A stretch of DNA of 64,000 nucleotides from JBGVMW01 sp045125095 (GTDB lineage Bacteria > Bacillota > Clostridia > Lachnospirales > Lachnospiraceae), in assembly GCA_045125095.1 (NCBI GenBank), contig JBGVMW010000069.1, positions 1-64,000 on the forward strand, given 5' to 3'. Below, one piece after another: positions 26,071 to 36,020 of the stretch. The position numbers were made by a program, and so were the translations under genes. The notes beneath the pieces are model-generated. The model was given only the letters and a program-made list of their open reading frames with translations. It made no database searches and was not told where the DNA came from. Position 1 is the stretch's first letter. The number at the start of each line of letters is the position of its first letter.

Positions 26071-26640
26071 ATGCGTCTGAATAACAAGGGTATAACGTTG
26101 GTAGAATTAATCATTGCGATTGCTATTTCTACTATTATCTTTGGTGCGGCGATGATCTTTATGACCTCCGCCCACCGTGGGTATCGTACAGCATCCACAG
26201 AGATTAATCTTCAGACCGAAGCCCAGATACTGATGGAGCAGATAAGTGAATGGGTGATGGAATCAAATAAAGTTGAGACGGATGCAACTAAGATAGTTCT
26301 GTATCGTGATATATATGAAGAGAAGGATCCATCCGTTGGACCGGAACTTGTTGAAACAAAGCGAGTAATCTGGTTAGGAAGTAGTGGAAAATTGTATATG
26401 AAAAAATTTAAAGTTCCAACAGCAGATGTAACCATAGCAGACGAAGTCATAGAGAATTGTATCGGTGAATATGTGGTTGCATTTACACCGGTATATGATG
26501 CGAGTGTGAACAAGAATAAAGTATCTATACAGTTGAAATTAACGATCGGTACAAAGGAATATGTATTGAATAATACAATTAAGGTTAGAAATGCAGTTGT
26601 AGAAGGAATACGTTGTCTGGATTGGAGGAGAGCAGCATGA
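26071..26640 (+). CDS. Minor pilin, PilW/GspJ-like
   Basis: A 189-residue prepilin with a very short leader (MRLNNKG), cleavage before ITLVELIIAIAISTIIFGAA and Glu5 present. The mid region INLQTEAQILMEQISEWVME is the typical PilW/GspJ helix. AGGAGGTGAT precedes the ATG. Its stop overlaps the start of the giant DUF5057 gene by 4 nt (ATGA), which implies translational coupling of the two. Confidence 0.8.
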   Translation: MRLNNKGITLVELIIAIAISTIIFGAAMIFMTSAHRGYRTASTEINLQTEAQILMEQISEWVMESNKVETDATKIVLYRDIYEEKDPSVGPELVETKRVIWLGSSGKLYMKKFKVPTADVTIADEVIENCIGEYVVAFTPVYDASVNKNKVSIQLKLTIGTKEYVLNNTIKVRNAVVEGIRCLDWRRAA

Positions 26641-29600
26641 GTGACAGAAAGCAAAATAGCAAAAAAAGAAATTTTGTTTGGAAAAGCGGCATCGTGTGTA
26701 TGCTGCTTTTTGTAGTGTGTGGGATTTGTCTCAAATTCGGCTTCCACAAAGAGGAAAGCTATGCAGATCCTGCTTCAAGCGAGGTGACTAGGGGCGTGGT
26801 AGATTCTTACAATGAATTACCATCAACCAAACGAACTGGTTCTACAGAAGCAGAACTTGGTACAAAGGAGAACCCATTCTTGATATTGGAAATTGTTCCA
26901 TATGAAGAATGTGCGGAGTTAGGCTATCTGATTAGCGGATGTGAGCCTGTAAAGGTAGAAGAAATGTTTGGTCGCAGTGCATTAACAAAGATTGCAGCCA
27001 GCGGTACTGCAAAGGTTGATGTAATTACAGATGCCTATTTCTTTGCTGACGAGGAAGCATCCAAACCAGATTATTATGATAGCACAGTAGATACTGTGAT
27101 CGACAGCATGACACTGAAAGGTTATTATGAAAAAGTGGCAGCAGGAGAAGGTCGATTTACTCAGGATAGCACAACCATGCAGATAACCGAGGCAGGAAAA
27201 GGAAAGGGGGACATTATCTGGCACACCATCCAGTCCTACGAGGAATCTGCTTATAAGAAAGAAACCTTTGTTGAAGAAGGTAGTCTTGATAAAATACTTA
27301 CAGATGAAGGCGATAGAATCTATACGCAAAGAACAAGTGTGGGTGGCGAGCTGTATCATCCGGCAGAGTATTATACATATGAAAATAATGATTACTTTTT
27401 GACAGATACGTTAGGTCTTTCTGAGAAAAAAGCAGCAGAGTATTCTGTAGTGGTGAAGACGATTACGCCAGATAGCCTGACTGAAAATTGGATTAAGTGT
27501 GCAGACCTTGTATATATTTCACCTACATCAGGAATGGCTGAGTATGAGAATATCTGGGCAAATTACAATCGATTAGGTAAATCTGCAACATCATCAAGTA
27601 AACGTGTCAATTCTTTTGAAAGTAATGATATATCATGGAGTCTTGCGAAGGCATTATTCATGAAAGCTACAGATAAAACAGATGATTGTGCGATTGTAAT
27701 GAATAAGAATGTGTATGATTTTAGTACACTTTCCAACATTTCGGTGAAAGATAACGTACAATTTAAGATATGCGACTGGTACGGAAAAGCAACTTCTAAT
27801 AAGTACACTGCAAAGGGTTCTAAGAATAATATGTATAAGTTGGCAATCATGTTATTGTCAATGGATCAGAATGCATTTCGAAATATTTATTTTGAGAAGG
27901 ATAAGGAATCAACAGATAAAACATTAATTGTAGATGGAAAGTTCAAGTTGCAAAGTAGTGGTTCAAGTGCTGAGAGCTATTGGACATATTATACCTTTTT
28001 ACCAACCAGGGTAGATGGTGATACCACTAATATTAACTCCTATTGGACGTCAGATGATATTTGGAATAATTATCAAATTTGTGGAGATGGTATTACTAAA
28101 GATACCCTATGGACAAGTGGGCGAGTGCATGTATTTTCGGATGATATCCTAAAAGATTACAAATCGAATGATTTATCCGGACGTTATAGCAAATTTACCG
28201 AATTTAAGAGTTTTGTAGGAAAAACAACGGCAACGACATCGGATGCAATCCGTTTTGTGCTGAAACATGATGCACATAGTAAAGCAACATCATTCGAAAC
28301 ACTTCGCGTATTGGATTTAGAGCCATGTGTTGACGTTAAGAACGGATATGTGGTCAATGAAGCATTTATTCGTTGGCTTGCTCCTATGCATGCAGGATAT
28401 ATCACAATAACACATCAGACCACAGCAGAATTTAATGGTAAGATTGAAGATTTGAATAGTACTTATGATTTTATCTATATGGGATTAGATTGTGGTGCAT
28501 ATAATCTAAAAGATGGCTTACCGGATTGGAATGATAATGCGCTTGATGGAAAGATATACCTTCATACTGGTGATAAAGTGTACAGTGCGGAGTATGCCGT
28601 GTCAGGACTGAGTCGTTCAGTGAAATGGTTGGAGAATGCACCAACTACAACTGAATTACGTTTTTCAGGAAACGATATTACGAACTTAAAGAAAAAGGAT
28701 TTGGAAGGATTTCTTAAATCAGGTTGTCCGATTGTAACAGCAAAAGACTTATATGAGAAAAATACAGCGTTGATTGATGATAGTTCTTATGTATATGAAT
28801 TTGTAAAAAACAATAAAGATTCTAAGGATAATTTGTGTAGTGCTACGCAGGCTGCTATGATTGTAAAAGCATTACAGAATAAGATTAAACCATTATTTAT
28901 ACTAGACGAAACACCTATTGCTTATGTAGGAAATACAAATTCTGCAAACAAGTTAACATGTAGTTATATAACACCTTCTGCTGATGGACGAGCTTACTTA
29001 CATTTTAAATTTCACTTACAATCGCCGATAATAGGCGAAGAATATGGCTATAAGCTGTATATTGATCAGAATCGAGATGCTAAGGTTGCTGATGATGAAG
29101 TGGTTAAAAGTGGTAAGTTTATTGGGAAAGGAACAAAAGATAAAATTGAGTATGTGACATTCAATCATGGTTTGTCTAAAACATTTATTGGTTTAGTTCA
29201 GTGGAAACTTGAAGTATATCGAGTGGATAATACGTCTCTTCGTGCAGAAGAGACAGGTTTTTCTGCTATTAAGAATACAACAGGTACCAAAAAGAAGATT
29301 AATGTATTGCAGATAATACCGAAACCTCTCAGTGGAATTTATGATGGAAAATTAGACTTGAAGAATAATTATTTGTTTACAAAGTACTATGAGAGTTTGG
29401 ATGAGTATGAAATTAACGTAACAGTAAAAACCGCTGCTGAATTTGAAGCATATTTTAAAGACAATAATGAAGGAAAGAAATTTTCTTTTGATAAAGGAAA
29501 GGATATTAATCTTGAATCCGGCTCATTGCAGAATCCTAAGAATTATACCGCAACATTAGATAGTAAACTTAAGGATTATAATATGATTATTATAGGATTT

Positions 29601-31055
29601 GGTGATGCGTATGGATTTGTAAACATTTCCAATGATTATGGTGCAATGGACTATATTGAATATTATATTGAGCAGGGAAAAAGTATATTATTGACGCATG
29701 ACCTTACTTCTTTGCATAATATTCCTGATGGTAGTACGCTTCCATTTGGTTATTCTGCAAATACATTGCTTCGAGATGTAATGGGAATGAATCGTTATGG
29801 TGCAGTGAATAAATATTTATCACCTGATGAAAAAGAAAGTCTTAAGAATTATCAAGACAAACAAAAGAGTCAAAAGAACGTAGAGTACGATAAAGCATGG
29901 AAGCCAGGAAACAGAAGTTCAACCTACAGTGCAATTCATGGATATACTTATTACGCAATTAAGCGTTTGGCATGGAGTCCAAATGGAGTGAGCAATCCGA
30001 ATATTGGTTCTGGTTATAAATTCTTAATGCCGTATAGATATATGATAAGAAATTTTGCTGGTGATCTTATTTGTGGATATACTGGAGGGAATTCGAATGT
30101 TTTAAGTAGTGGTTTCAACAATAATAACGACTTAACACAAGGTCTTACCGAAACGAACAAAGGCCAGATTACAACTTATCCGTATAAAATTGATACGAGT
30201 TTGGCAAAAGATATAGCAAAAACTCATGCACAGTGGTATCAGCTTAATCTTGAGGATAAGGAAGTAACTGTGTGGTATTGTTTAGAGGATAACGATGGTA
30301 GATCTCCTTCTGCCTGGAATGATTCTGATTATGAAAAAAATCAATACACAGGAGAATCAAATGCACCAGGTACGGGTGCAACGTATGGCGTGTCCCCAAA
30401 TGATGCTGCAAATAACTATTACATTTACAGTAAAGATAATATATTTTATTCTGGTGTAGGACATTCTACAGTAGGTACTTCTGTAAGCAGTGATATGGAA
30501 GCAAAGCTGTTTATTAATACTATGATTGCAGCATATCGTCAGGCTTATGAGGCGCCAACGGTCAAGGTCACAAATGCAAATGCAAAGGAATCTGAGGAAT
30601 TTGCAAACACATACAACATTGCGTTACCGAGGGAATATGATCAAGATACAACTGTTGGTGGTAATACTGTAAATCAGGAGACTTTTGATGCGACAGATGT
30701 ACAGCGTATTTCATTCCAAATTGTTGATTACAACTTGGGTGCAGTAATTAAGCAGTGCCAGATTTATTATCCTTATACAGAAGGTGGCACGGAAGAACGT
30801 TACTATATTACAAAGATTTATGATGAAGCTGGTAATGTAATTACTGCAGATGCAAGTAATAAGTTTCTCGGTCTTGAAAAGGATAAAACATATTATTTGG
30901 ATTACCCGAAGCTATATTTGTCTAAGAGAACAGAGGGAGGAAAGACGTATGAATCATTCCGAACAATTAAATTTGAGACAATGAATAATAAGATAGCATC
31001 GTTGGGAACAACTACATTGAATATAACGGTGCAAGCATTGTTCCAGTTAGATTAA
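26637..31055 (+). CDS. Giant secreted DUF5057-family protein coupled to the pilus operon
   Basis: A 1472-residue protein with a basic N-terminus and one hydrophobic signal/anchor segment (about 17-36), so it is exported and possibly membrane-anchored. Just after it lies ENPFLILEIVPYEECAELG (about 75-95), the start of the DUF5057 region I associate with Lachnospiraceae surface proteins. The rest is rich in Asn, Lys, Ser, Thr and Tyr, without recognisable repeats, LPXTG motif or catalytic signature. ATG 26637 overlaps the upstream minor pilin stop, with GGAGGAG 8 nt before. Being last in the operon and coupled to a minor pilin, it could be a pilus-tip adhesin like PilY1; this is inference. Confidence 0.75.
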   Translation: MSDRKQNSKKRNFVWKSGIVCMLLFVVCGICLKFGFHKEESYADPASSEVTRGVVDSYNELPSTKRTGSTEAELGTKENPFLILEIVPYEECAELGYLISGCEPVKVEEMFGRSALTKIAASGTAKVDVITDAYFFADEEASKPDYYDSTVDTVIDSMTLKGYYEKVAAGEGRFTQDSTTMQITEAGKGKGDIIWHTIQSYEESAYKKETFVEEGSLDKILTDEGDRIYTQRTSVGGELYHPAEYYTYENNDYFLTDTLGLSEKKAAEYSVVVKTITPDSLTENWIKCADLVYISPTSGMAEYENIWANYNRLGKSATSSSKRVNSFESNDISWSLAKALFMKATDKTDDCAIVMNKNVYDFSTLSNISVKDNVQFKICDWYGKATSNKYTAKGSKNNMYKLAIMLLSMDQNAFRNIYFEKDKESTDKTLIVDGKFKLQSSGSSAESYWTYYTFLPTRVDGDTTNINSYWTSDDIWNNYQICGDGITKDTLWTSGRVHVFSDDILKDYKSNDLSGRYSKFTEFKSFVGKTTATTSDAIRFVLKHDAHSKATSFETLRVLDLEPCVDVKNGYVVNEAFIRWLAPMHAGYITITHQTTAEFNGKIEDLNSTYDFIYMGLDCGAYNLKDGLPDWNDNALDGKIYLHTGDKVYSAEYAVSGLSRSVKWLENAPTTTELRFSGNDITNLKKKDLEGFLKSGCPIVTAKDLYEKNTALIDDSSYVYEFVKNNKDSKDNLCSATQAAMIVKALQNKIKPLFILDETPIAYVGNTNSANKLTCSYITPSADGRAYLHFKFHLQSPIIGEEYGYKLYIDQNRDAKVADDEVVKSGKFIGKGTKDKIEYVTFNHGLSKTFIGLVQWKLEVYRVDNTSLRAEETGFSAIKNTTGTKKKINVLQIIPKPLSGIYDGKLDLKNNYLFTKYYESLDEYEINVTVKTAAEFEAYFKDNNEGKKFSFDKGKDINLESGSLQNPKNYTATLDSKLKDYNMIIIGFGDAYGFVNISNDYGAMDYIEYYIEQGKSILLTHDLTSLHNIPDGSTLPFGYSANTLLRDVMGMNRYGAVNKYLSPDEKESLKNYQDKQKSQKNVEYDKAWKPGNRSSTYSAIHGYTYYAIKRLAWSPNGVSNPNIGSGYKFLMPYRYMIRNFAGDLICGYTGGNSNVLSSGFNNNNDLTQGLTETNKGQITTYPYKIDTSLAKDIAKTHAQWYQLNLEDKEVTVWYCLEDNDGRSPSAWNDSDYEKNQYTGESNAPGTGATYGVSPNDAANNYYIYSKDNIFYSGVGHSTVGTSVSSDMEAKLFINTMIAAYRQAYEAPTVKVTNANAKESEEFANTYNIALPREYDQDTTVGGNTVNQETFDATDVQRISFQIVDYNLGAVIKQCQIYYPYTEGGTEERYYITKIYDEAGNVITADASNKFLGLEKDKTYYLDYPKLYLSKRTEGGKTYESFRTIKFETMNNKIASLGTTTLNITVQALFQLD

Positions 31056-31077
31056 AAAATAAAGGAGGAAAGAAAAA

Positions 31078-32217
31078 GTGACCAATAAGAAATATCAGAT
31101 TATGACAATTACTGCTATGGGAATCCTGTTATATGGACTTTCCATAGCAGGCATCGTAACTCCTGAGAAGAAATATTCTGATAACGAGAATCGGGCATTG
31201 GCAACAATGCCCGAATTTTCGTGGGACAATTTCGTAAAGGGAACATTTGCAAGTGAGTATGAGACTTACATTACGGATCAGTTTGTAGGCAGAGATACTT
31301 GGATTACTGCCACATCCTATCTGGATTTCGCATTAGGAAGACGGGAAATCAATGGTGTGTATTTCTGTAGTGACGATTACTTGGTGGAAACACATAAGAA
31401 TTCCGAGATTGACAAGGAGCAGGCAACGGCAAATGCAGAGCGTTTGGCAGAATTCCTGAACGAATATAAGGAAACATTGGGGGAAGACAGAGTAAAAGCC
31501 ATGCTAGTACCAACCGCAGGTGAGATTCTGTCAGAGAAACTGCCACCATTTGCAGGAACCTTTGACCAGGCAGAGTATTTGAAAGAATTTGAGAACGTGG
31601 CTGACACTTCTGCCATAAATCTGCTAGATACCTTGTATTCTAAGAAGAACGAATATCTGTATTATCGCACTGACCATCATTGGACTGCTTTAGGTGCCTA
31701 CTATGCTTATGAGCAGTGGGCGAAAGAAATGGGATTTAACCCGTGGAAGCTTGAGGAGTTCCGGACAGAGGTCGTGAGTGATGATTTTTTAGGTACGCTG
31801 TATTCCAAGGTAAATGTAGTGACAAAGCCTGACGAGATTACGTTGTACTATCCAAAGGAAGCAACCACATATTCTCTGGAATATGATTTACAGACTAAGT
31901 CTGATACGTTGTATGTTAAGTCACATTTGGAAACAAAGGACAAGTATGCTGTATATTTAGATGGCAACCACGGCATCGTGAAGATGGGAACAGAGAACAA
32001 GAACGGCAGAAAACTTTTGCTGATAAAGGATTCTTACGCCCACTGCTTTGCACCATTTGCCATCAACCATTATGAAGAAACGGTAATGATAGATTTCCGC
32101 TACTATCGTGGAAGTGTATCGGAGCTAATCGAAACAGAGGGCATTACAGATATTTTGGTGTTGTATAATATACCAAACTTCGTGGTAGATAAAAATACAA
32201 GTAGTTTTTTGAAGTAA
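31078..32217 (+). CDS. DHHW-family (AlgX/AlgJ-like) extracytoplasmic protein
   Basis: A 379-residue protein with one N-terminal membrane helix and an SGNH-hydrolase-like domain. The diagnostic DHHWT motif lies at about residue 198, and a second active-site-like segment, KDSYAHCFAPF, at about 316. Such proteins take acetyl groups supplied by an MBOAT membrane partner and pass them to polysaccharides. The nearest MBOAT is at 12326. It starts at GTG 31078 behind AAAGGAGGAAAG. It lies only 22 nt after the DUF5057 gene, so it may be read from the pilus promoter. Confidence 0.88.
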   Translation: MTNKKYQIMTITAMGILLYGLSIAGIVTPEKKYSDNENRALATMPEFSWDNFVKGTFASEYETYITDQFVGRDTWITATSYLDFALGRREINGVYFCSDDYLVETHKNSEIDKEQATANAERLAEFLNEYKETLGEDRVKAMLVPTAGEILSEKLPPFAGTFDQAEYLKEFENVADTSAINLLDTLYSKKNEYLYYRTDHHWTALGAYYAYEQWAKEMGFNPWKLEEFRTEVVSDDFLGTLYSKVNVVTKPDEITLYYPKEATTYSLEYDLQTKSDTLYVKSHLETKDKYAVYLDGNHGIVKMGTENKNGRKLLLIKDSYAHCFAPFAINHYEETVMIDFRYYRGSVSELIETEGITDILVLYNIPNFVVDKNTSSFLK

Positions 32218-32238
32218 AGAATAAGTGCCGATAAAATG

Positions 32239-32284
32239 AAGCACCAAACGGAAGAGGTCAAATTCTTCTGAATGGTGCTTTTAG
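32239..32284 (+). terminator. Terminator at the end of the pilus/DHHW transcript
   Basis: AAGCACCA (32239-32246) pairs with TGGTGCTT (32273-32280), with an inner GAAGA/TCTTC stem, followed by TTTT. It lies between convergent genes. Confidence 0.65.
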
Positions 32285-32393
32285 TGTTGGATTTTTAACG
32301 CCACTGCCAGTTATTAATTTCATCAACTGCTTTTGTAAATACATATTAGCGGCTTACAAATGAGAGTGTGAATGAAGGGGGTGGTGAAACTCC

Positions 32394-33605
32394 CTATAAT
32401 GTAAAGTATTCCCATATCTGCATAAGGTAATGAGAAAAACCAGCTGCTTCCACATCATAATCATAAAGCAGATTAATGGAGCCAATTTCTTTTCCGTCAA
32501 TCGAATAGACGGCTTTACCGGCAACCTCTCCTTTCTTGACAGGGGCAGTTTGTGTAGTGTTATAAACCAGTTCCTTTTTCATTTTTGATAAATCAGAGCC
32601 TTTTGTGTCAAGATATGAAAATGATTTTTCAAAATGGCAGGTGACAGAGTCACTGGTTCCACCGGATATAGGGATAGGTTCTAATGTTTCATCATTCTTG
32701 TCTTCATATAGATTGCAGATTCCAAATCCATAATTTAACATAGTAATGGCATCCTGCATACGCTGTTCCGGTGTGTCAGCACCCATAACAACAGCAATCA
32801 AGTCAATGCCGTTACGTTTTGCTGTGGCAGAAATGCAATATTTGGCAACATCCGTAAATCCCGTTTTCAAACCAGTAGCATATTCGTAGCGTTTTAGGAA
32901 TTTATTCGTATTTGCAAGACCGAAGGTGGTAGAACCTTTTTTGGTGACGTGGGTGATGTCTTCCATCCAGATAGAGCAGTAATCAAACACTTGCGGATAT
33001 TTTGTAATCAGTTCTCTGGACATAATAGCAATGTCTTTTGCCGATGTTACATGGTTGTCGGCAGTAAGACCGTTGGTATTGGAAAAATGTGTATGTTCCA
33101 TACCAAGCTCTTTGGCGGTGGCATTCATCGCCTCCACAAATGCCTCCTCACTTCCACTGATATGTTCTGCCATGGCCACACATGCATCATTAGCACTTGA
33201 CACAGCAATACATTTTAACAGCGTATCAACTGTCTGTGTTTCGCCAGGCTCCAGATAAACCTGCGAACCACCCATGGAGGCAGCATATTCGGAGACAGTG
33301 ACTACATCATCCAGAGATATTTTGTTTTGCTCAATGGCGCGAAAGATTTGAAGCATAGTCATAACCTTGGTAACACTGGCTGGAGGTTTTGATTCGATTG
33401 CATTTTTCTCAAATAGTACGGTACCGGTAGAGGCTTCCATCAGATAAGCATTTGGTGCGTTTACGGAGATTGGCGCAGTGGCATCAGAAGGGGTTGTATT
33501 TCCGGATGTCTCTGCATAGATCTCCTCATATCCCAATGGTGTATTCGAAAACAATGGGTAGACAAAAAGAATTAACAATAGTAAAATAGATAAGATGCGT
33601 TTCAT
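32394..33605 (-). CDS. D-alanyl-D-alanine carboxypeptidase (peptidase S11, low-molecular-mass PBP)
   Basis: Exported serine enzyme that trims the terminal D-Ala of peptidoglycan stem peptides. Signal peptide at about 1-31, then a short Thr/Ser/Asp-rich linker. Catalytic motifs: SVTK (77-80), SAN (137-139) and KTG (247-249). The C-terminal region after about 310 resembles the DacA beta-rich PBP5_C domain and ends in an amphipathic helix likely to hold it to the membrane. At 403 residues it is normal. It faces the pilus transcript and is divergent from the phosphoesterase gene. Confidence 0.93.
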   Translation of the reverse strand: MKRILSILLLLILFVYPLFSNTPLGYEEIYAETSGNTTPSDATAPISVNAPNAYLMEASTGTVLFEKNAIESKPPASVTKVMTMLQIFRAIEQNKISLDDVVTVSEYAASMGGSQVYLEPGETQTVDTLLKCIAVSSANDACVAMAEHISGSEEAFVEAMNATAKELGMEHTHFSNTNGLTADNHVTSAKDIAIMSRELITKYPQVFDYCSIWMEDITHVTKKGSTTFGLANTNKFLKRYEYATGLKTGFTDVAKYCISATAKRNGIDLIAVVMGADTPEQRMQDAITMLNYGFGICNLYEDKNDETLEPIPISGGTSDSVTCHFEKSFSYLDTKGSDLSKMKKELVYNTTQTAPVKKGEVAGKAVYSIDGKEIGSINLLYDYDVEAAGFSHYLMQIWEYFTL

Positions 33606-33695
33606 AATGGCTCCATTTGCATGAGGAAATTATACAACAGTATATGCATAAATGGATAAATATAGACGGACGGGAAAGGAAAACAGGTAAAAAGT

Positions 33696-34562
33696 GTGGA
33701 TTGGTTATGGATGTTAGCAGCGTTTGCTGTAGTGGTTGTACTGTTTACAATCTATTTTATCTGGGAGGGGAATCATTTTGTGGTGACACATTATACAATT
33801 ACCATTCCCGGAGTATCGTTTCAAAAAGAGCATAGATTACTGCTTGTAGCAGATTTGCACAACAAGCAGTATGGAAAAAATAATGAAAAACTGATTCGGA
33901 CAATGAAGGCGTTCGAGCCGGATGCAATTCTTGGAGCCGGTGATTTTGTGGTATCTGCAAAGGGAAAGGATACGAAGAGAGCAGAACTTTTTCTGAAACA
34001 GATAGTGGATATATGCCCTGTTTATTATGCTATGGGGAATCACGAACGGAAAATGTATGAGAATCCGGAATGGTTTCCAGCATCTTTTTCTGAATATGAG
34101 GCGTACATGAAAGCAATCGGGATTCATCTTTTGCGGGATGAAAGTGAGATATTTGAGTTGGAAGACTGCAAACTATCAGTGATTGGATTAGATATGGAAC
34201 GTCTGTATTATAAAAAGCTTGCAAAGATTACATTGCCGGATGGATATATGCAGTCAAAGCTTGGAGAACCGGATAAGGATAGTCAGTACAGGATTTTGTT
34301 AGCTCACAATCCAGAGTTTTTTAAGGACTATGCTGCCTGGGGGGCAGATTTAGTGTGTGCCGGACACGTACATGGTGGTATTGCAAGATTACCGTTTCTT
34401 GGGGGTGTCATAGCACCAAGCTTAAAATTATTTCCGAAGTATGATGGTGGTGTGTTTGAGGAATATGGAGCAAAGATGGTATTAAGCAGAGGTCTGGGAA
34501 CCCACACCATCCCTCTTAGATTCGCCAATCCGCCAGAACTGGTAGTGTTACATTTAAAATAA
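33696..34562 (+). CDS. Membrane-anchored metallophosphoesterase
   Basis: A 288-residue protein with an N-terminal membrane anchor (about 5-25) and a calcineurin-like phosphoesterase domain. Metal-binding motifs are visible: VADLHNKQYG (D-x-H), GAGDFV, MGNHERK (GNHE), LAHNPEF and GHVHGG (GHxH). This is the YkuE-like group. The substrate is unknown. It starts at GTG 33696 with a modest AGGTAAA site; an ATG five codons in is possible. Its function next to envelope genes is not clear. Confidence 0.87.
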   Translation: MDWLWMLAAFAVVVVLFTIYFIWEGNHFVVTHYTITIPGVSFQKEHRLLLVADLHNKQYGKNNEKLIRTMKAFEPDAILGAGDFVVSAKGKDTKRAELFLKQIVDICPVYYAMGNHERKMYENPEWFPASFSEYEAYMKAIGIHLLRDESEIFELEDCKLSVIGLDMERLYYKKLAKITLPDGYMQSKLGEPDKDSQYRILLAHNPEFFKDYAAWGADLVCAGHVHGGIARLPFLGGVIAPSLKLFPKYDGGVFEEYGAKMVLSRGLGTHTIPLRFANPPELVVLHLK

Positions 34563-34636
34563 GTTGTAACTATGAATACAATGTATCGAGGGCTTTTGTA
34601 AACGCCTAAATATGTTTTGAGAATGAGAGGAAAAAT

Positions 34637-35419
34637 ATGGGAATACCCGTAAAGTTACAGGTCTTCGAAGGCCCGCTGGACTTGCTTTTACATCTGATAG
34701 ATGTTAATAAAGTAAATATATATGATATTCCAATCGTGGAGATAACGGCGCAATACATGGAATATATTCATGAGATGCAACGTCAGGATCTGGACATTGT
34801 TAGCGAATTTCTGGTTATGGCAGCTACCTTGTTAGATATCAAGAGCAAAATGTTGTTGCCAAGAGAGGTTGACGAAGATGGAGAGGAAATTGACCCTAGA
34901 CAGGAATTAGTTGAAAAATTATTAGAATACAAAATGTATAAATACATGTCATATGAGTTGAAGGACAGGCAGATGGATGCGGCACAGTTTTTCTATAAAG
35001 TTCCAACCATACCGAAGGAAGTGTTAGAATACACGGAGCCGGTGAATTTAGAGGAGTTGTTGTCAGGAATCTCATTACAGCAGTTGAATACTATTTTTCG
35101 AAATGTAATGAAACGGCAAAATGATAGAATTGACCCAATCAGAAGTCAGTATGGCAATATTGAGAAGGAAGAATTTAGCTTAGACAGCCAGATTGCCTAT
35201 GTGAATGAATATATACAGGAGCATGACCAGTTTCTGTTTTCTGAACTGATTCACGAAGGTGCAGGCAAAATGGAAATCGTAGTTACGTTCTTAGTTATTT
35301 TGGAATTTATAAAAAGTAGTATATTACAGGTTGTACAGGAGAACCTGTTTGACGATATCAGGATAAGAGTAATTAGCCGGGAAGGAGTGGAGCTTGCCAA
35401 TGGAGATATGCAAATATGA
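34637..35419 (+). CDS. scpA: Segregation and condensation protein A
   Basis: Kleisin subunit of the SMC-ScpAB condensin that compacts and segregates the chromosome. The N-terminus has the conserved FEGPLDLLLHLIDVNKVNIY with the DIVSEFLVMAATLLDIKSK helix, and the C-terminal winged-helix domain (FLVILEFIKSS) binds the SMC head. The 260-residue length is normal. The stop codon lies inside the start of scpB (20-nt overlap), the usual coupled arrangement. Confidence 0.96.
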   Translation: MGIPVKLQVFEGPLDLLLHLIDVNKVNIYDIPIVEITAQYMEYIHEMQRQDLDIVSEFLVMAATLLDIKSKMLLPREVDEDGEEIDPRQELVEKLLEYKMYKYMSYELKDRQMDAAQFFYKVPTIPKEVLEYTEPVNLEELLSGISLQQLNTIFRNVMKRQNDRIDPIRSQYGNIEKEEFSLDSQIAYVNEYIQEHDQFLFSELIHEGAGKMEIVVTFLVILEFIKSSILQVVQENLFDDIRIRVISREGVELANGDMQI

Positions 35420-35969
35420 GGCAATCATTGAAGCGATGCTTTTTACAATGGGAGAGTCTGTAGAATTAAGCAGAATTGCCAAGGCAATCGAGCATGACGA
35501 AGAAACAACCAGACGAATCATACATAATTTGATAGATAAATATAAAGGTGAGGATAGAGGCATTCAAATCATCGAACTGGAAGATTCCTTCCAGATGTGT
35601 ACAAAGAAAGAAATGTACGAATATCTGATTAAGCTGGCTGTCCAGCCAAAGAAGCATGTTTTAACAGATATTCTGTTAGAAACACTCTCAATCATTGCCT
35701 ATAAGCAGCCAATTACCAAGGTAGAAGTAGATAATATCCGAGGTGTGAAATCAGATCATTGTATCAATAAATTGATTGAGTACAATCTAGTCTGTGAATT
35801 AGGTAGAAAAGAGGCACCAGGCAGACCATTGTTATTTGGAACAACAGAGGAATTCCTGCGGAGCTTTGGTATCCAGTCAATCGAAGATTTGCCGATATTA
35901 GCTCCGGAAAAAGTAGAGGAATTCCGCGAGGAAGCAGAAGAAGAAAGCCAGCTGTCCTTAGAAGTATAA
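35400..35969 (+). CDS. scpB: Segregation and condensation protein B
   Basis: Dimeric winged-helix regulator of the condensin complex. It shows AIIEAMLFTMGESVELSRIA at the N-terminus and the KQPITKVEVDNIRGVKSD motif in the second winged helix, ending in an acidic tail. ATG 35400 is chosen over TTG 35394 because GGAGTGGAG lies at suitable distance. It overlaps scpA and is followed by a hairpin shared with the convergent HAD gene. Confidence 0.96.
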   Translation: MEICKYEAIIEAMLFTMGESVELSRIAKAIEHDEETTRRIIHNLIDKYKGEDRGIQIIELEDSFQMCTKKEMYEYLIKLAVQPKKHVLTDILLETLSIIAYKQPITKVEVDNIRGVKSDHCINKLIEYNLVCELGRKEAPGRPLLFGTTEEFLRSFGIQSIEDLPILAPEKVEEFREEAEEESQLSLEV

Positions 35970-35972
35970 AAA

Positions 35973-36002
35973 CCGCCCTGTTGAAAAATATCAACAAGGC
36001 GG
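35973..36002. terminator. Shared hairpin between convergent scpB and HAD genes
   Basis: CCGCCCTGTTG (35973-35983) pairs with CAACAAGGCGG (35992-36002) over an AT-rich loop, with one unpaired base. It sits between the two stops and could serve both directions; T tracts are short. Confidence 0.6.
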
Positions 36003-36020
36003 CAATGGTAACAAGCCATT

